This document shows positions 1 to 11,696 of a DNA stretch of 64,000 bases, one piece after another; the stretch's first letter is position 1, and each line of letters opens with the position of its first letter. Both the position numbers and the translations under genes were made by a program. Source of the stretch: Benincasa hispida (Eukaryota; Streptophyta; Magnoliopsida; Cucurbitales; Cucurbitaceae). Below the pieces are notes generated by a model. That model made no database searches, was not told the origin of the DNA, and saw only the letters and a program-made list of their open reading frames with translations. Location: contig NC_052357.1 in the NCBI RefSeq assembly GCF_009727055.1, positions 5,885,555-5,949,554 of the forward strand, read 5' to 3'.

Positions 1-240
1 AGTTTTTTTACACATGGTATGTTTTTTATTTTTGGATTGACTTTAAAGAGAATGAATTTAAAAAGAAAATGAATTAAAATGAAAATGAATTTAATATTAT
101 TTTATGTTGTGTGTCTAACGCTAGTTTTTGACACATGGTATGTTTTTTTTTTAATTTTTTGGATTAATTTTAAAGAAAATGAATTTCAAAAGAAAAGGAA
201 TTTAATATTATATTTTGTTTGTATTTAACGACTAGTTTAG
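1..240 (+). repeat. Imperfect direct repeat, 2 x ~121 bp, in the LTR U3
   Basis: The landmark CACATGGTATG occurs at 11 and again at 132, each followed by a T-rich run, a TTTGGATT block and AAAGA(A/G)AATGAATTT. Duplicated U3 segments are common in plant LTRs and can change enhancer copy number. No function is shown here. Confidence 0.7.
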
Positions 241-320
241 TTTAAAATCTTCACCATTGATTTTTCTTTTCCAAAATCCAATGGTCCAAATTAATTGTGT
301 TTCTAAAATTTTTCCGTCTC

Positions 321-327
321 TATATAA
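321..327 (+). promoter_or_regulatory. Putative LTR TATA box
   Basis: TATATAA sits in a C/T-rich context about 660 bases before the end of the LTR and upstream of the primer binding site, consistent with the promoter that would start the retrotransposon transcript. Inferred from motif and position only. Confidence 0.45.
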
Positions 328-987
328 TCCATTTTCCTCTCCAATTTTTTAAAAAACAAATTTACATTTCATAATCCTCCAAAACTCAAAAAGTTCCATT
401 GTTGCTCTCTTTAAGTTCCAATTTTTTCTTTTCATCTTATTCTTGAGAGAGTGTTATTGTATTGTGAGGATAAACTTGTTGAGTGCTTAAACTTGTAAAT
501 CCACTAGTGAGAGTTGTATTGTGTTCTTTAAAAATTCCAACATTTGTAACGGTTTGATCCTAAACCATGGAAAGGATCGGGTTTGCTCTTGAACCCGTAA
601 AAGGAGCGGTGATGTAACGGTTGGGCTCTAATCAGTGGAAAGAGTTGAGAAAGATTTTATTCAAATTCCAAGAGGTGCTTTGGGAGTGGAGTAGGTCGAG
701 TTTGATCGAACCACTATAAAAATAAGGTGTCTTCTTCTCTAACTTTTTCTTTTTATTTTTGCAATTAATTAAAGCAATTTATTGTATGTTTTAGTTTGTT
801 CTTATTTATTTATTAAAATTTGATAGAATTAAATTATCACATTTTTTGTCATCTTATTTGTTGCATAATTTGAATTTTTCTTATTATTTATAAAAATGTG
901 TTAATAGTTTAATTGGGTTAATTTAGAAAAAAAAAGTTTAATTAAACCCTATTCACTCCCCTCTAGGGTTGCCATATCGATCCAACA

Positions 988-1006
988 ATTGGTATCAAAG
1001 TGGGTT
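988..1006 (+). other. Primer binding site (initiator tRNA-Met type)
   Basis: ATTGGTATCAAAGTGGG directly follows the LTR end ...AACA. The plant consensus for tRNA-iMet priming is TGGTATCAGAGC; here one G has become A. It marks the LTR/leader boundary and the plus orientation of the element. Confidence 0.75.
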
Positions 1007-1055
1007 GCTCTTCTTGAAATATTTATTTCTTGATAAACTTAATTATTTTTTAGCT

Positions 1056-3060
1056 ATGACAACTTTAGGTTTTATCCCTTTTATCGATAGTCAATCTATT
1101 ACAAAGTCTCATTTCTTTAATGGTACTAATTATAGTTATTCGAAAAATAGAATGAGATTTTTCTTGCTTTCTATTGACATGATTTATGGGATATTGTTGA
1201 GGAAGGTTTTAAAATTCCAACAAAAGATGTTGATGGTGTTAGCACTATAAAAACTAAGGAAGAATGGTCAATAAATGAAAAGAAAGCATGCTCTTTAATG
1301 CCAAAGCTATTAATTGTTTATTTTGTGCTTTGAATGAAGTTGAATATAATGGAGTGTCTATTTGCAAAACCGCTAAAGAGATATGGGATAAATTAGAAAT
1401 TACTCATGAAGGAACTAGTTAAGTAAAAGACACAAAGATTACATGTTAGTTCATCAATATGAAATGTTTAAAATTGATGAAAATGAAGCTATTTCCGATA
1501 TGTTTATTAGATTTACTAACATTGTCAATGCTTTAGAAGGACTTGGGAAAAAGTACTCAAATCTTGACAAGATAAAGAAACTATTATGGTATTTGCCTAA
1601 ACAATGGGAGCCTAAAGTCACCACCATTCAAGAGGCAAAGGATCTCAAATCTCTCTCCATTGATGAACTCATGGGCTCGTTGTTGACGCATGAGAATAAG
1701 ATCAAGAAAAACATGAAGGATGAGAAGAAAAAGAAAGAAAAGAGTATAGCTTTAAAGACCATCTCTTTAGAAGTTGACTCCCAAGATGAAGATGACCTTG
1801 ATGAAGATGATGTTGCTATCTTTCACGTAAGTATAAGAACTTCATCAAGAGAAAGAAGCAATTCAAGAAGCATCTCTCCAACCAAAAAGAGTCAAAAGGT
1901 GAAAAGAGAAAAAAGGATGAGGTAATATGCTATGAATGCAAGAAGCCGGGTCATATTAGAACCGATTGTCCTTTTTCTCAAATCATCCAAGAAATCCAAG
2001 AAGAAAACAATGAAAGCTACTTGGGATGATAGAATGAAAGCGAAAGTGGGAGTGATAATGAAGAAGTGGCCAATTTTTGCTTCATGGTTCATAGTAACAA
2101 AAAAGGATGAACAAAATGATGAGGTAACTCTAGAACCTCTTTCTTATAATGAATTGTTTGAAGCTTTTGAAAATATGCAAAATGATTTAGAAAAAATTAG
2201 TTCTAAGTATGTTGTGCTTAAAAAGAAATACAATGTTTTATCTAGTAAAAATAAGTCTTTACTTGAAGAAATTGCTTGCTTAAAAGAGAATGAGCATGAT
2301 GCTATGCATATTGATGAAATGAATATCTCTTGTGACAAACATGCTTTTGATTGTGATGAGAAAAATGCCTTGCTTGACAAAGTTAAATTTCTTGAGCATG
2401 ATAGTTGTGAAAAAGATAATTTGATTAAATTACTCAAAGAAAAGGAATTTAGTGCTTTGCAAGAACTTGATAAGGCTAAAGAATCTATTAAAAAGTTGAC
2501 AATAAGTGCTCAAAGATTAGACAAGATAATTGAAATAGGCAAGCCTTTTGGTGATAAAAGAGGTTTAGGCTATATTGATAAATGTTCTACTCCTTCAAGT
2601 TCTAAAACTATCTTTGTTAAAGCATCTCATAATATGCTTAAGCTTAATATGCCTAAGGTTGTGTCTAAACATGTTAATATCTAACTTTGTGCCTATATGT
2701 CATTATTGTGGTGTTGAAGGCCATATTAGACCTAAGTGTTTTAAATTGAAATATGCTCATACTACTTCTCAAAGAGAAATTTTTCTCAAAGGGCAAAGTT
2801 TCACAATGCTCCAAGGAATAATTTCTACAAGAAAAGTAGAGTGCATAAATTTGTTGTAAGAGATAAATATTTCGATAATGTTGTTTGTTTCTCATATGGC
2901 AAGTTTGGACATACAACTTATTCTTGTTACTTGTCTAAATCCATATGCCTTAAATGTCTATGCAAAAATGAAATGGATTCCCAAGTTTGTCAATGCTAAC
3001 ATCTAGGACCTAAACAAGTGTGGGTACCAAAGAATCGAACTTAAACATTTGTGTTTGTAG
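1056..3060 (+). pseudogene. Copia SIRE-like gag, degenerate
   Basis: Reading starts at the ATG at 1056. The N-terminal piece carries the copia gag signature HFFNGTNYSY..KNRMRFFL, with the usual WK changed to SK. Pieces at 1443-1925, 1932-2684 and 2575-2859 lie in different frames, so several frameshifts break the protein. The 1443-1925 piece matches the UBN2-type gag core and ends in a K/E/S/R-rich tail. A CCHC zinc knuckle, CYECKKPGHIRTDC, starts at 1928 in a third frame. The 1932-2684 piece is coiled-coil-like and rich in K, E and L. A second knuckle, CHYCGVEGHIRPKC, lies near 2698, and a damaged third (second Cys replaced by Tyr) near 2889. In a live element gag would form the cytoplasmic virus-like particle. 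A long gag with several knuckles suggests SIRE/Maximus, by inference. Confidence 0.8.
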
Positions 3061-3088
3061 GTTTGTTTGAAAGCCTCTAAGAAAACAA

Positions 3089-4203
3089 GTGGTACTTGGA
3101 TAGTGGTTGTTCGAGGCACATGACGGGGACCCATCCAAGTTTGCCTCTCTCAAAAAAGGATGGAGGTCTTGTAACTTTGGTGACAACAAGAAAGGTAAAA
3201 TAATTGGTAAAGGTAGTATAGGTAATGAATCTTCTATTTTAATTGAAAATGTACTTTTGGTTGATGGTTTGAAGCATGATTTACTTAGTATTAGTCAATT
3301 GTGTGATAAAGGCTTTAGAGTTGTGTTTGATAAAAAGAATTACATCATTGAAAATGCTAGTGATAGAAAAGTTATATTTGTTGGAAATAGAGATGAAAAT
3401 GTTTATACTACTGATTTGAATGATTGTCCTATTAATGAAAAATGCTTATCGGCTTTGCATAATGATTCTTGGTTATGGCATAGAAGACTAGGACATACTA
3501 GTATGCACTTAATTTCAAATATTTCCAAGAATTCTTTTGGTTAGAGGTCTTCCCAAATTTAAATTTGAAAAAGACAAAGTTTGTGATGCTTGTCAAATGG
3601 GTAAGCAAACTAAGTCCTCTTTCAAATCTAAACATGTAATCTCTATAAGTAAACCCTTTCAACTATTACACATGGACTTATTTGGCCCTTTAGAATTGCT
3701 AGTTTTGGAAAGAACTATTATGCCTTTGTGATAGTTGATGATTTTTCAAGATTTACTTGGGTTTTGATACTAAAACATAAGGATGATGCTTTGAAAAGCT
3801 TTTCTAGTTTTGCAAAAAGAGTTCAAAATGAAAAAGGTTTTTTGATTTCTAAAATTAGGAGTGATCATGGAGGAGAATTTGATAGCAATGCTTTTGAAAC
3901 TTTTTGTGAAGAAAATGAGTTTTCTCATAATTTCTCCACTCCAAGAACTCCTCAACAAAATGGTGTAGTTGAAAGAAAAATCGTACTTTGCAAGAATTTG
4001 CTAGATCAATGTTGCATGAGTATGGTTTACCTACATACTTTTGGGTGGAAGCCATTAACACCGCCTTGTTATGTTTTAAATAGAGTTTTAATTAGACATT
4101 CTTTGGATAAAAGTCCTTATGAATTTTGACATAACAAAATTTCGAAAATTGGGTATTTTCAAAGTTTTTGGTTACAAATGTTTTATTTTGAATAACAAAG
4201 AAA
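3089..4203 (+). pseudogene. Copia protease, gag-pre-integrase and integrase, truncated
   Basis: The aspartic protease active site [13 protein letters not shown] begins at 3090 (catalytic Asp at 3099). A one-base loss near 3126-3131 moves the following DPSKF... into another frame. A gag-pre-integrase zinc region follows (LWHRRLGHTSMHL near 3473, then CDACQMGKQ near 3580). The integrase core keeps all three catalytic acids: Asp in HMDLFGP at 3675, Asp in RSDHGGEF at 3863 and Glu in NGVVERK at 3971. Thirty-five residues separate the last two (DD35E). At least four frames are used, so it is dead. The element stops abruptly near 4203 where a minus-strand leader of another copia family begins. Reverse transcriptase, RNase H and the 3' LTR are missing. 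Confidence 0.88.
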
Positions 4204-5249
4204 AACCTAGAGTTCCGCCCCAAGCAGCCAATTCGAAGGGAAAAAATCTGATTGGGGAAAAAACTAAAGCGACCCTATCCATTTTTGGAGTTCACCTTGA
4301 TATTGACCAACTGCACAAACCATCTGAAGGGAGATGTTCCCAAGGTGTCACGAGGTCGTGCAAGAAGATCTCACGATGCAAACCAATGAAGGAGACCGCA
4401 AGACATGTTGACACACATCCTTCATCTACTTACAATAAATACTCTCTCTATCCACCTTGATATTGACTCATGCAAACACCATCTGAAGGGGGATGCTCAC
4501 AGGGCACCACGAGGCCAAGCATGAATCTCACTGTGTGAACATTCAAGGAGAAACGTGATTGGAATTGACATATCATATATATCTTTTCCTCCCACTGAGT
4601 ATTTTATAACCTAGGGTTTAGTTTACTTAGAAAAAACACGGCTAATGATTTTAACTAAGTGACTTTTTAGGTTTGTCCAAAAGTAACTCTTACTTTGGAA
4701 AGTTGAAAAACTTTTGATCATCATTCATTAAACTCTTTAACGAAGTCTTTGATCAACTGTTGCATGCTTGTAGCAAATCTATCTAATTCACCTTTCAAAG
4801 TAGGTTCCTAGGTAGGGGTGTTCCGTTTCCGTTAGCTTAAATATCGTAGTCCAACCAAAACCAGCCTTAGATAAAAAATCTCTTATAGATAGATTAATAC
4901 ACATTTAATCTTGTATGGAAATCAATTTAATCCTATTAAACCGATTTAAAAGATTAAACTTAGGTATATAATCTCATTAGAACCATGAACTTAGGTCTAT
5001 TTCAATCCAATTTTAAAACCCTTTTAAAACATGAGTTCACCTAAGTTCGCATGCAACTCTTTCTTATTGATTTTAGTTCTAATTTCCATTATAACACTTA
5101 TAACAGGAAACAACTAAAACCAACCACAATGCAAAGCAACACATACAAGACATTCATAGCTCTTATAAATAAGCCTAAGTGTCATGCTCTATGCATTGTT
5201 CATTCATTACTATTGGTATAACACTTATATGACAAAACAATAAACCAAG
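4204..5249 (-). mobile_element. Copia leader fragment, minus strand (distal part)
   Basis: This is the inverted counterpart of the untranslated leader seen in plus orientation near 33300-34240. The shared CCTAGAGTTCCGCCCC block lies at 4208, and a CACC/GATATTGAC block occurs twice (about 4298 and 4455), as it does in the plus copy. It continues, after the solo LTR at 5250-7311, into 7312-8541, then the primer binding site and LTR at 8542-10493. The gag end is lost at the junction with the SIRE-like element. No coding sequence. Confidence 0.75.
5245..5249. repeat. Target site duplication CCAAG (left)
   Basis: CCAAG immediately precedes TGTTGGGG at 5250 and recurs at 7312-7316 immediately after the LTR end ...CCTTCA. 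A perfect 5-bp duplication is the expected scar of an LTR element insertion. Confidence 0.85.
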
Positions 5250-7311
5250 TGTTGGGGTTTGTGCCCTAAAGTCTTGTGTCCTATAGTTTGTAAACAACTT
5301 TGTACGAAACTTGTGATGTATAATATATATGATATTACTTCACCTCTTGACTTTGCACATTTAGATGTTTTTTATTTTACCACAAACCAATAAACTTAAT
5401 ATCCCTGGTTGTCTTTATGTAACTTAAGCATGTATGTAGTGACATATAAGTAGATCATGTCTTAAGTGACAACCAAAATAGTCTGTAGTATATGGATATA
5501 GGAGGGAAACCTTATCCTGAAAACATTACGGACGCGGCTCGTTTTGTGGAATTGTTACAAATATTGTGACTTGCCACAGATGGTCTGATCCTGATCATTC
5601 ATGTAGTGGACATGCGAGCGGGGAAGTCCTATACAAAGAGTTTGTATAAGACCTAACCTCGAAGTATTAATGTCTTGTCATATAACTCCGTTCATGACTG
5701 AGATTTCACTTCTTTAGGATGACCATCGATAACATGGCCTCAATCCTGAGTGAGTTGGGAACTCCTGCCATTGAGGGCGGTAATTTGATTTGCATGGGTG
5801 CGAGTGGCCAGAACGCCAACTCAAACCTATCATTTTAGGGATTCTTCTGATTTGGGAGCTGGGAACTCAGCTACACAAGATGGAGTTCACTCCTTCCCCA
5901 AAGTAGGGGTAAGTAGATAGATTGCTCTCTTAAGGGCTGATCCCGGGGCTTGAACGATGTGGCGCTGCGCACCTTCTCATGGCCCGAGAGGTGTTCACAC
6001 ATAGTAGGACTATGTTGTATTGTTCATTAGAGGGATTTATGGTACTTAAGAAGGAAGATGTAATTACAGGGGCAAAATGCTAAATTGGCCTGCTGTAAAT
6101 CTGTGAAGGGTCATCGTACTGATGATTGGTTATATCCAATGGACATAAAAATATATCTATGGCAAGAAGAGTTCAACTGTCGGTCTTTAGTGGAATACCT
6201 GGCAGTTAATGGATGGTGGATGTCGTGACTAAAGAGTTTAGTCAGCTATTCACGTATTGTTGAAGCTTCGAGCCATAGGTTCATAAGATCCCCTTGGTAG
6301 CTTAGATACAAGTTGAGAGTCAGTTTTTGGGTCAGTTTGAAATGTTCAAATTGACAAGAGGGAGTTTGATTATATATGATATAATTGAACGAATTAATTA
6401 AATATGATATAATTAACTTTATATATGAGATACATTAATTTGGAGAAAATTGGATATAAATATGATTTATATCTAGTAGAGGAAAATGTTATACTTAATA
6501 TATGATATTAATTTGTATGTTATGAATATGATGAGATCACATTCATTGGACGATTATAAAGGAAATGGGACGGCGTCTCTTCTGTTCTAATAATGGATGA
6601 ATGTATTGAAAGATCACTTTGGGATGCATAAATAGTTGACAGCGTGTTAAGCATGAGATGCACGGACATTATGTTAAGGAGAGTGTCATCGCTTAGAAAA
6701 TTAGTGCCTATACGATAGTGCTTGCACGATCACTTACGTATACGATATTGCTAAGAGATCGCTTACCGATTACACCTTCTCGCGCTATTAACTAAACGAT
6801 CGTTTACCTTTTCCTAAGCGATTGTTTAGCTCCCGATATTTACTAAATGATCGTATAGACGATCACTTAGTTTTTCCTACACTATCGTTTAGACGATCGC
6901 TTACCCTTTCCTACACGATCGTTTAGATGATTGCTTACCTTTTCCTACACAATCGTATACTTCACCTAAATGATAAAGCATCTTGTCTATGCGATAGACG
7001 ACCTCATCTTCTTCTTCCCTCTACCAAATCCAAACAAAGCCCACACTTTGGATTCTCACTCAAAGAATACTGAGGGCTCTGAGTGGTAGTGTCATCTTCG
7101 TTTCCTTCTATTCGAGTGGTGATTGTTCGAGGTAGACGGTTGGGTTTTAGACTTGTTGTGAAGAAGAAATCTTCATCTGATATGATCTTTTGATCTCTTT
7201 AGCATTATGAATGCATATTAGTATGTTTGAATGTATATGTGGTAATTCTGTCACAATAAATTGGAAAGATCCATTTCCATTCGTAGGTACTCTTGAATAA
7301 GAGTTCCTTCA
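5250..7311 (+). mobile_element. Solo LTR of the main copia family, 2062 bp
   Basis: It starts TGTTGGGG and ends GAGTTCCTTCA, so it has the TG...CA termini of the other LTRs of this family (8557-10493, 30289-32234, 41471-43473). No primer binding site, internal region or second LTR is attached. The CCAAG duplication on both sides shows insertion of a whole element followed by LTR-LTR recombination. It lies in the leader of a minus-strand copia element of the same family, so it is the younger insertion. A CGATCG-rich segment lies at 6690-6985. Confidence 0.88.
6690..6985 (+). repeat. CGATCG-rich palindromic repeat cluster in the solo LTR
   Basis: Dispersed copies of ACGATCG(T)TTAG and its inverse CTAAACGATCGT, with variants, are separated by short irregular spacers such as CTTACCTTTTCCTAC. 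Comparable clusters occur in LTRs at 8940-9170 and 42905-43075. In the LTR at 30289-32234 the corresponding place instead carries a GGGAGGGAGTT palindrome. Confidence 0.7.
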
Positions 7312-8541
7312 CCAAGCATACATGCTCTCATACACCCTTATACTATAACTCTTATAATATAAAGATGATGCATGAATATGCTCAATGCATGCATAAATAT
7401 AACTCTTATATTTCATGATGCAAGAGCATGCTTTCTTGTAATTTCATCATGCCATTTACTATATTATAACACTTATATTATATGATGCATGAATAAAATG
7501 CATAACCTAAGGTGGATTTTAAATTTATATGTCATACATTATGGCATATAAACAAACATACATCTCATGTACATTAAATAAAAGTTGATGAACCGGGATA
7601 ATTACCTTAAATTCTTAAGAAACAAAGCTAACTATTACAAAAAGTAATGAGTCCACTGGTTCAAATAGGCGAACTGGGTCTTGAACCGTTCAGACGAAAA
7701 TCGCATCTCCTTGATCGTGTAACAACTCCTTGTGATAGTCTAGCAACGTTGTGTGAGCATAAATGATCGTTTAGCAACGATAGTGTAACTTTGACTATGT
7801 GATGAAGCATGAAGGTCACGCGATCGTGCAGTGCACATCGTGCAACGCATGCCTTAAACGATCAAGTAGACGACAACGATGCGGTGAAGCATAATCGTCT
7901 AAATGATCGCTGAGCAAGCGTAAGTTACCGTATACAGGGTGATCGTGTAGTCAGTGACTATGGGATGAAGCATGCTAAGCTACACGATCGTTTAGTGCGC
8001 ACACCTATTGAACAAAGAGCATCAAATACTCTATATGATCGTTTACCTCAAGCGTCTACGCGATCGAGCAACCAACGCTACACGATAGAGTAAACTCTTT
8101 ACCTCATCGTTTAGCATTAGCTATACAATCGTTTAGTAAATACTACACGATCGAGTATAACTTTTCTACACGATCGTTTAACCAAATCTGAATGATCGTT
8201 TAGCCTGGGCTACACGATGCGACCAACCTTTGGTCTTCTTCCTCGATGAAAATTGCATCTCCATGCTTCGAAACTTCATCACGAATGACTCAAACAACTT
8301 TAAACACTTTGAATACAGTCTCGATTTCTTATTAATTATGCCAAAAAACATAGGGGCTCTTACAAATTAACACTTTGTAAACTTAAAGAAAGCTTTAAAT
8401 AGAGGTAACCATCCCGTAAACATCCATCAACACATCCACAAACACATTTAACGCTTAAATGCATTGTAGAAAACTTAAAACCCACCGCGACTGTAAAAGA
8501 CGTTCAATACAACAATAGAATTTGGAATATCAGAACAATTT
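7312..8541 (-). mobile_element. Copia leader, minus strand (proximal part)
   Basis: Inverted counterpart of the leader near 32250-33300. Alternating TGCATGAT and TTATAATATA blocks lie at 7320-7560 and a conserved GGTTCAAGACC-like block at 7675-7695 (here read inverted), next to a CGATCG-rich cluster. It joins the primer binding site at 8542. Together with 4204-5249 and 8557-10493 this is one truncated minus-strand element, later split by the solo LTR. Confidence 0.75.
7690..8235 (-). repeat. CGATCG-rich palindromic cluster in the copia leader
   Basis: Many copies of ACACGATCGTTTAG and close variants are spaced irregularly over about 550 bases, next to the conserved GGTTCAAGACC block of the leader. 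The same leader position is occupied by a similar cluster at 40035-40415 and 54080-54540, but by a GTTGCAACG-type repeat at 32575-32655. Confidence 0.75.
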
Positions 8542-8556
8542 GGCTCTGATACCAAT
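8542..8556 (-). other. Primer binding site, minus strand
   Basis: On the minus strand this reads ATTGGTATCAGAGCC immediately after the LTR end ...CCTTCA. It matches the tRNA-iMet-type priming site and fixes the orientation of the adjacent LTR. Confidence 0.85.
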
Positions 8557-10493
8557 TGAAGGAAATCATAATAGAGATCTCCATGAGCAACGAAAGTGGA
8601 TCGTTCCAAATTCCATTCAGAATGAACACAACAATCACAATCTAACCGGAAACAAATAGATTATGCATAAACCGAAATTACAGCATGCTATAAAAATACA
8701 CAAAAGATAGAGTAGCGTACCTTTGAAGAAGTATTCTTCAAGTATCCCTCGATCAGTCTCCAATGTGTCCAAAGCAGCACTTGAATGCAACAAATAGAAC
8801 ACTACCTCCACGAACGGATGAATGCACCTTGAACCCAATCGAGTCCAATTCGATCCAAAAACTGAGTTAGAACACCACCACACGTGTTACCTTGGTATTC
8901 TCGATGTGAGAATCTAGAAGTTGTAGGCTCTATATGATCTTGGATTGAGGAAGATAGGAGGTATACGATCGAATAAGTGGGAGATAAGAAGACTGTCTAT
9001 CGTATAGACTATGTACTCGATCATTTAGATAAAGAAGCCTATCATATAGACTTTTCTACTCGCTCGTGTAGCAATGATCAACGAGTAACTATCGTATAGT
9101 CAACTCGTAGCTCGATCGTTTAGCTTTTTAACATTATCGCTTAGTAAAAACTCTTTTTACTTGATAGCTTATTCCGCGAGAATTTTATGAATGAAGCAGC
9201 CACTAATTTTTGGAAAACAATTTTTCTTTTATCTCATGGTTACCATAAAACTTCCAATAACCTCCCACTCAAATCGGTTATTAAAGAAAAAGAATTAATT
9301 ATCGTATAATTAATATATTATAAATAAATATGATAACCAACTAATCATATTAATTTATAACCTATAGTTTTAATATTTAATCATATGAAACATATAAACC
9401 ATAGTTATTTTTCTAACTTTTGATACTTAATATAAATCATATTTATATTAATTCCTCCAATTAATGTATCTAATACATCATATCAATTATATCACATATA
9501 ATTGAATTGCCTCTTGTTAATTTGAACACTTCAAACTAACCCAAAATCTGATTCTCAACTTGAACCCATTGAGCTACCAAGGGGACCTCATGGACTTGTA
9601 GCTTGAAGCTCCAATGGTATGTGAATAATTGACTAAACTCTTTAGTCACGAGACACCATCCATTAACTGTTGGTCACTCCACTAAAGACTGATAGCTGCA
9701 CTCTTTGCACTATATATATATATTTTTGTGTCCATATGACCAATCAACAATACGATAACCCTTCACAAATCGCTCGTAAGTACAACTGGGCCAATTTATC
9801 GTTATGCCCCTGTAGTTACATCTAACTCCTTAAGTACTACTGATTCCTCTAATGAACAATAAATCATAGTCCTACTATGACTGACCCCTACTTTAGGGAA
9901 TGATTCATGTGTAGTTGAGTTCCCAGCTCCTTAATTAGATGAATCCCAAAAAGGTAGACTTGGCAATCTGGCCACTCTTATCCATACTAATCAAAGGACT
10001 GCTCTCATAGACAGGAGTTTTCAACTCACTCAGGATTAAAGTCATATCACCTATGGTCATTTTAATGAAATGTAAGTCTCAATGATCAACAACGTCATAT
10101 AAAGAGATTAATCATCTTGTGGTCCGGTCTTATACAAACTCTTTGTATAGGACACCCCCGCTCGCATGTCTCCACATGAATGGTCAGGATCAGACCATTT
10201 GCAGCACTTTACAACACTTGTAAATATTTATAAAGCTAGTCGTATCCATAGTGTCACTAGGATAAGGTATCCCTCATTTATCCTTATACTACAGACCGTT
10301 TAGCTTATTACTTAAGGCATGATCTAGTTGTATGTCTCAAATACGTGCTTAAGTTACATGAAATAACCACGAATCTTAGTTTATTAGATATGAGTAAATG
10401 CAAATAAAATAACACTTATTTTATTAATAACAATATGTACAAAATGTTTACAACTACGAGACCACCGGGAGAAATAGGACACCAATCCCAACA
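8557..10493 (-). repeat. Copia LTR, minus strand, 1937 bp
   Basis: On the minus strand it begins TGTTGGGATTGGTG at 10493 and ends CCTTCA at 8557, flanked by the primer binding site. Family landmarks are present in inverted order: CCATTCATGTGG/GACATGCGAGCGGGG near 10170, the AATGAACAATA block near 9857, and an (A/T)-rich TATATGATATAATTA stretch near 9480. It is the 5' LTR of the truncated minus-strand element. The outer flank at 10494 is TAAGT; its partner duplication is lost with the other end of the element. Confidence 0.87.
8940..9170 (-). repeat. CGATCG-type repeats in the minus-strand LTR
   Basis: Scattered TACGATCG, CGATCGTTTAG and CTATCGTATAGAC variants near the 3' part of the LTR, at the same relative position as the clusters at 6690-6985 and 42905-43075. 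Confidence 0.6.
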
Positions 10494-10789
10494 TAAGTAA
10501 CGTAGTCATAATAAATTTAACTATTTAATATATTGTTATATTGATCGATTATTTAATCAATTAAAAATATCTTTAAATTAAACATTATTTAAATTATTTT
10601 ATTAATTAATAAAAGTAATTAAATAAATATAAATTAATTAGAATGTTAATAATTAATAATAAAATTTTATATTAAAATAGTTAAGATAACATAAAGACAA
10701 ATTATTTGTATTTAATAATTAATTTAAATTAATAGTAATAATTAATTGATATTGGAAATTAGCCTCTATCTATCAGTATAAAAATCGCA
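10494..10789. other. AT-rich intergenic spacer, no gene seen
   Basis: Very AT-rich (runs such as TTAATTAATAAAAGTAATTAA) between the minus-strand LTR and the hAT-type MITE. No open frame, RNA gene or repeat boundary is recognised. Confidence 0.6.
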
Positions 10790-10797
10790 TAAGTATG
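10790..10797. repeat. 8-bp target site duplication TAAGTATG (left copy)
   Basis: TAAGTATG immediately precedes TAGGGGT at 10798 and is repeated at 11697-11704 immediately after ACCCCTA. An 8-bp duplication is characteristic of hAT transposons. Confidence 0.88.
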
Positions 10798-11696
10798 TAG
10801 GGGTTTCAAAAAATCCGATAACCCGACCAACCCGGATTACCCAACCCAAACCGTAAGGGTTGGGTTGGGTTTGATTAAAAAAATTTTAAAAATATTAAAT
10901 TCGGGTCGGGTCTCGGGTTACCCCATTTCAGGGTCAAGTCGACTCGACCCGGCCCGAATATATATAGAGCTCAACAATTGAGTAGCCGAGCTCAATGATC
11001 GTGTAGCATTTGGTAAGCGATCGTATAGCATTTGGTAGGTGATCGTATAGCATTGGGTAGGCGATCATATAGCATTTTGTTACTCAGCAATCGTGTAGCA
11101 TTTGGTAAGCGACCGTGTAGCATTTGGTAAGCTATCGTATAACATTGGGTAAGCAATCGTATAGCATTTTGTTACTCAACGATCGTCTAGTAGAGCTCAG
11201 CGATCGTATAGCAAAGCTAAGCGATCGTGTAGCCGAGCTCAGCGATCGTGTAGCATTTGGTAAGCGATCGTATAGCATTTGGTAGGCGATCGTATAACAT
11301 TGGATAGGCGATCGTATAGCATTTTGTTACTCAGCGATCGTGTAGCATTTGGTAAGCGATCATGTAGCATTTGGTAAGCGGTCGTATAGTATTGGGTAGG
11401 CGATCGTATAGCATTTTGTTACTCTGCGATCGTGTAGCAGAGCTAAGCGATCTTGTAACATTTGGTAAGCGATCATATAGCATTTGGTAGGCGATCATAT
11501 AACATTGGGCAGGCAATCGTATAGCGTTTTTTTACTCAGCGATCATGTAACAGAATCGGTGACCCAACCCGAAAATTTTGGGTTGGTTGGGTTGAGTTAA
11601 CCTTCCAAAAATGAACTAATAGGGTTCATTATTAGCCAACCCGAATTTTTGGGTTGATCTACAAAATTCTCCCAACCCGGACTATGTACACCCCTA
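10798..11696. mobile_element. Non-autonomous hAT-type element, 899 bp
   Basis: Left end TAGGGGTTTCAAAAAATCCG and right end (inverted) TAGGGGTGTACATAGTCCGG form imperfect terminal inverted repeats, and 8-bp TAAGTATG duplications flank both ends. Subterminal regions are rich in ACCCGA/GGGTTGGGTTGG motifs, which I associate with plant hAT MITEs. There is no transposase reading frame, so it would depend on a transposase elsewhere. The centre (about 10985-11555) is a CGATCG minisatellite. Minus-strand open frames inside it are by-products of that repeat. Confidence 0.85.
10985..11555 (+). repeat. CGATCGTATAGCATTTGGTA minisatellite inside the hAT-type MITE
   Basis: A tandem unit of about 21-23 bp (GCGATCGTATAGCATTTGGTA and variants) runs for some 570 bases. 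A higher order is visible: the landmark TTTTGTTACTCA occurs at 11075 and 11167, and again at 11322 and 11414, that is 92 bp apart in both pairs. A GAGCTCA-containing block recurs at about 10985 and 11234. Confidence 0.9.

Larger units (their letters stand above)
1..987 (+). repeat. Copia (SIRE/Maximus-like) 5' LTR, partial at window edge
   Basis: AT-rich non-coding DNA ending in ...CCAACA at 987 and followed immediately by a primer-binding-like sequence and a gag start, which is the layout of a 5' LTR. The left end lies outside the window or cannot be recognised. A TATATAA box at 321-327 fits a U3 promoter. The first 240 bases hold two imperfect copies of a unit of about 121 bp. Placement in the SIRE/Maximus lineage rests on the gag downstream. 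Confidence 0.7.

Noticed and set aside
11331..11516. Minus-strand open frame of 61 codons
   Set aside because: Product of the tandem repeat inside the hAT-type MITE.
10985..11555. CRISPR-like repeated array
   Set aside because: Repeats are contiguous and variable, with no unique spacers of constant length, no cas genes, and the setting is a plant MITE. It is a minisatellite.
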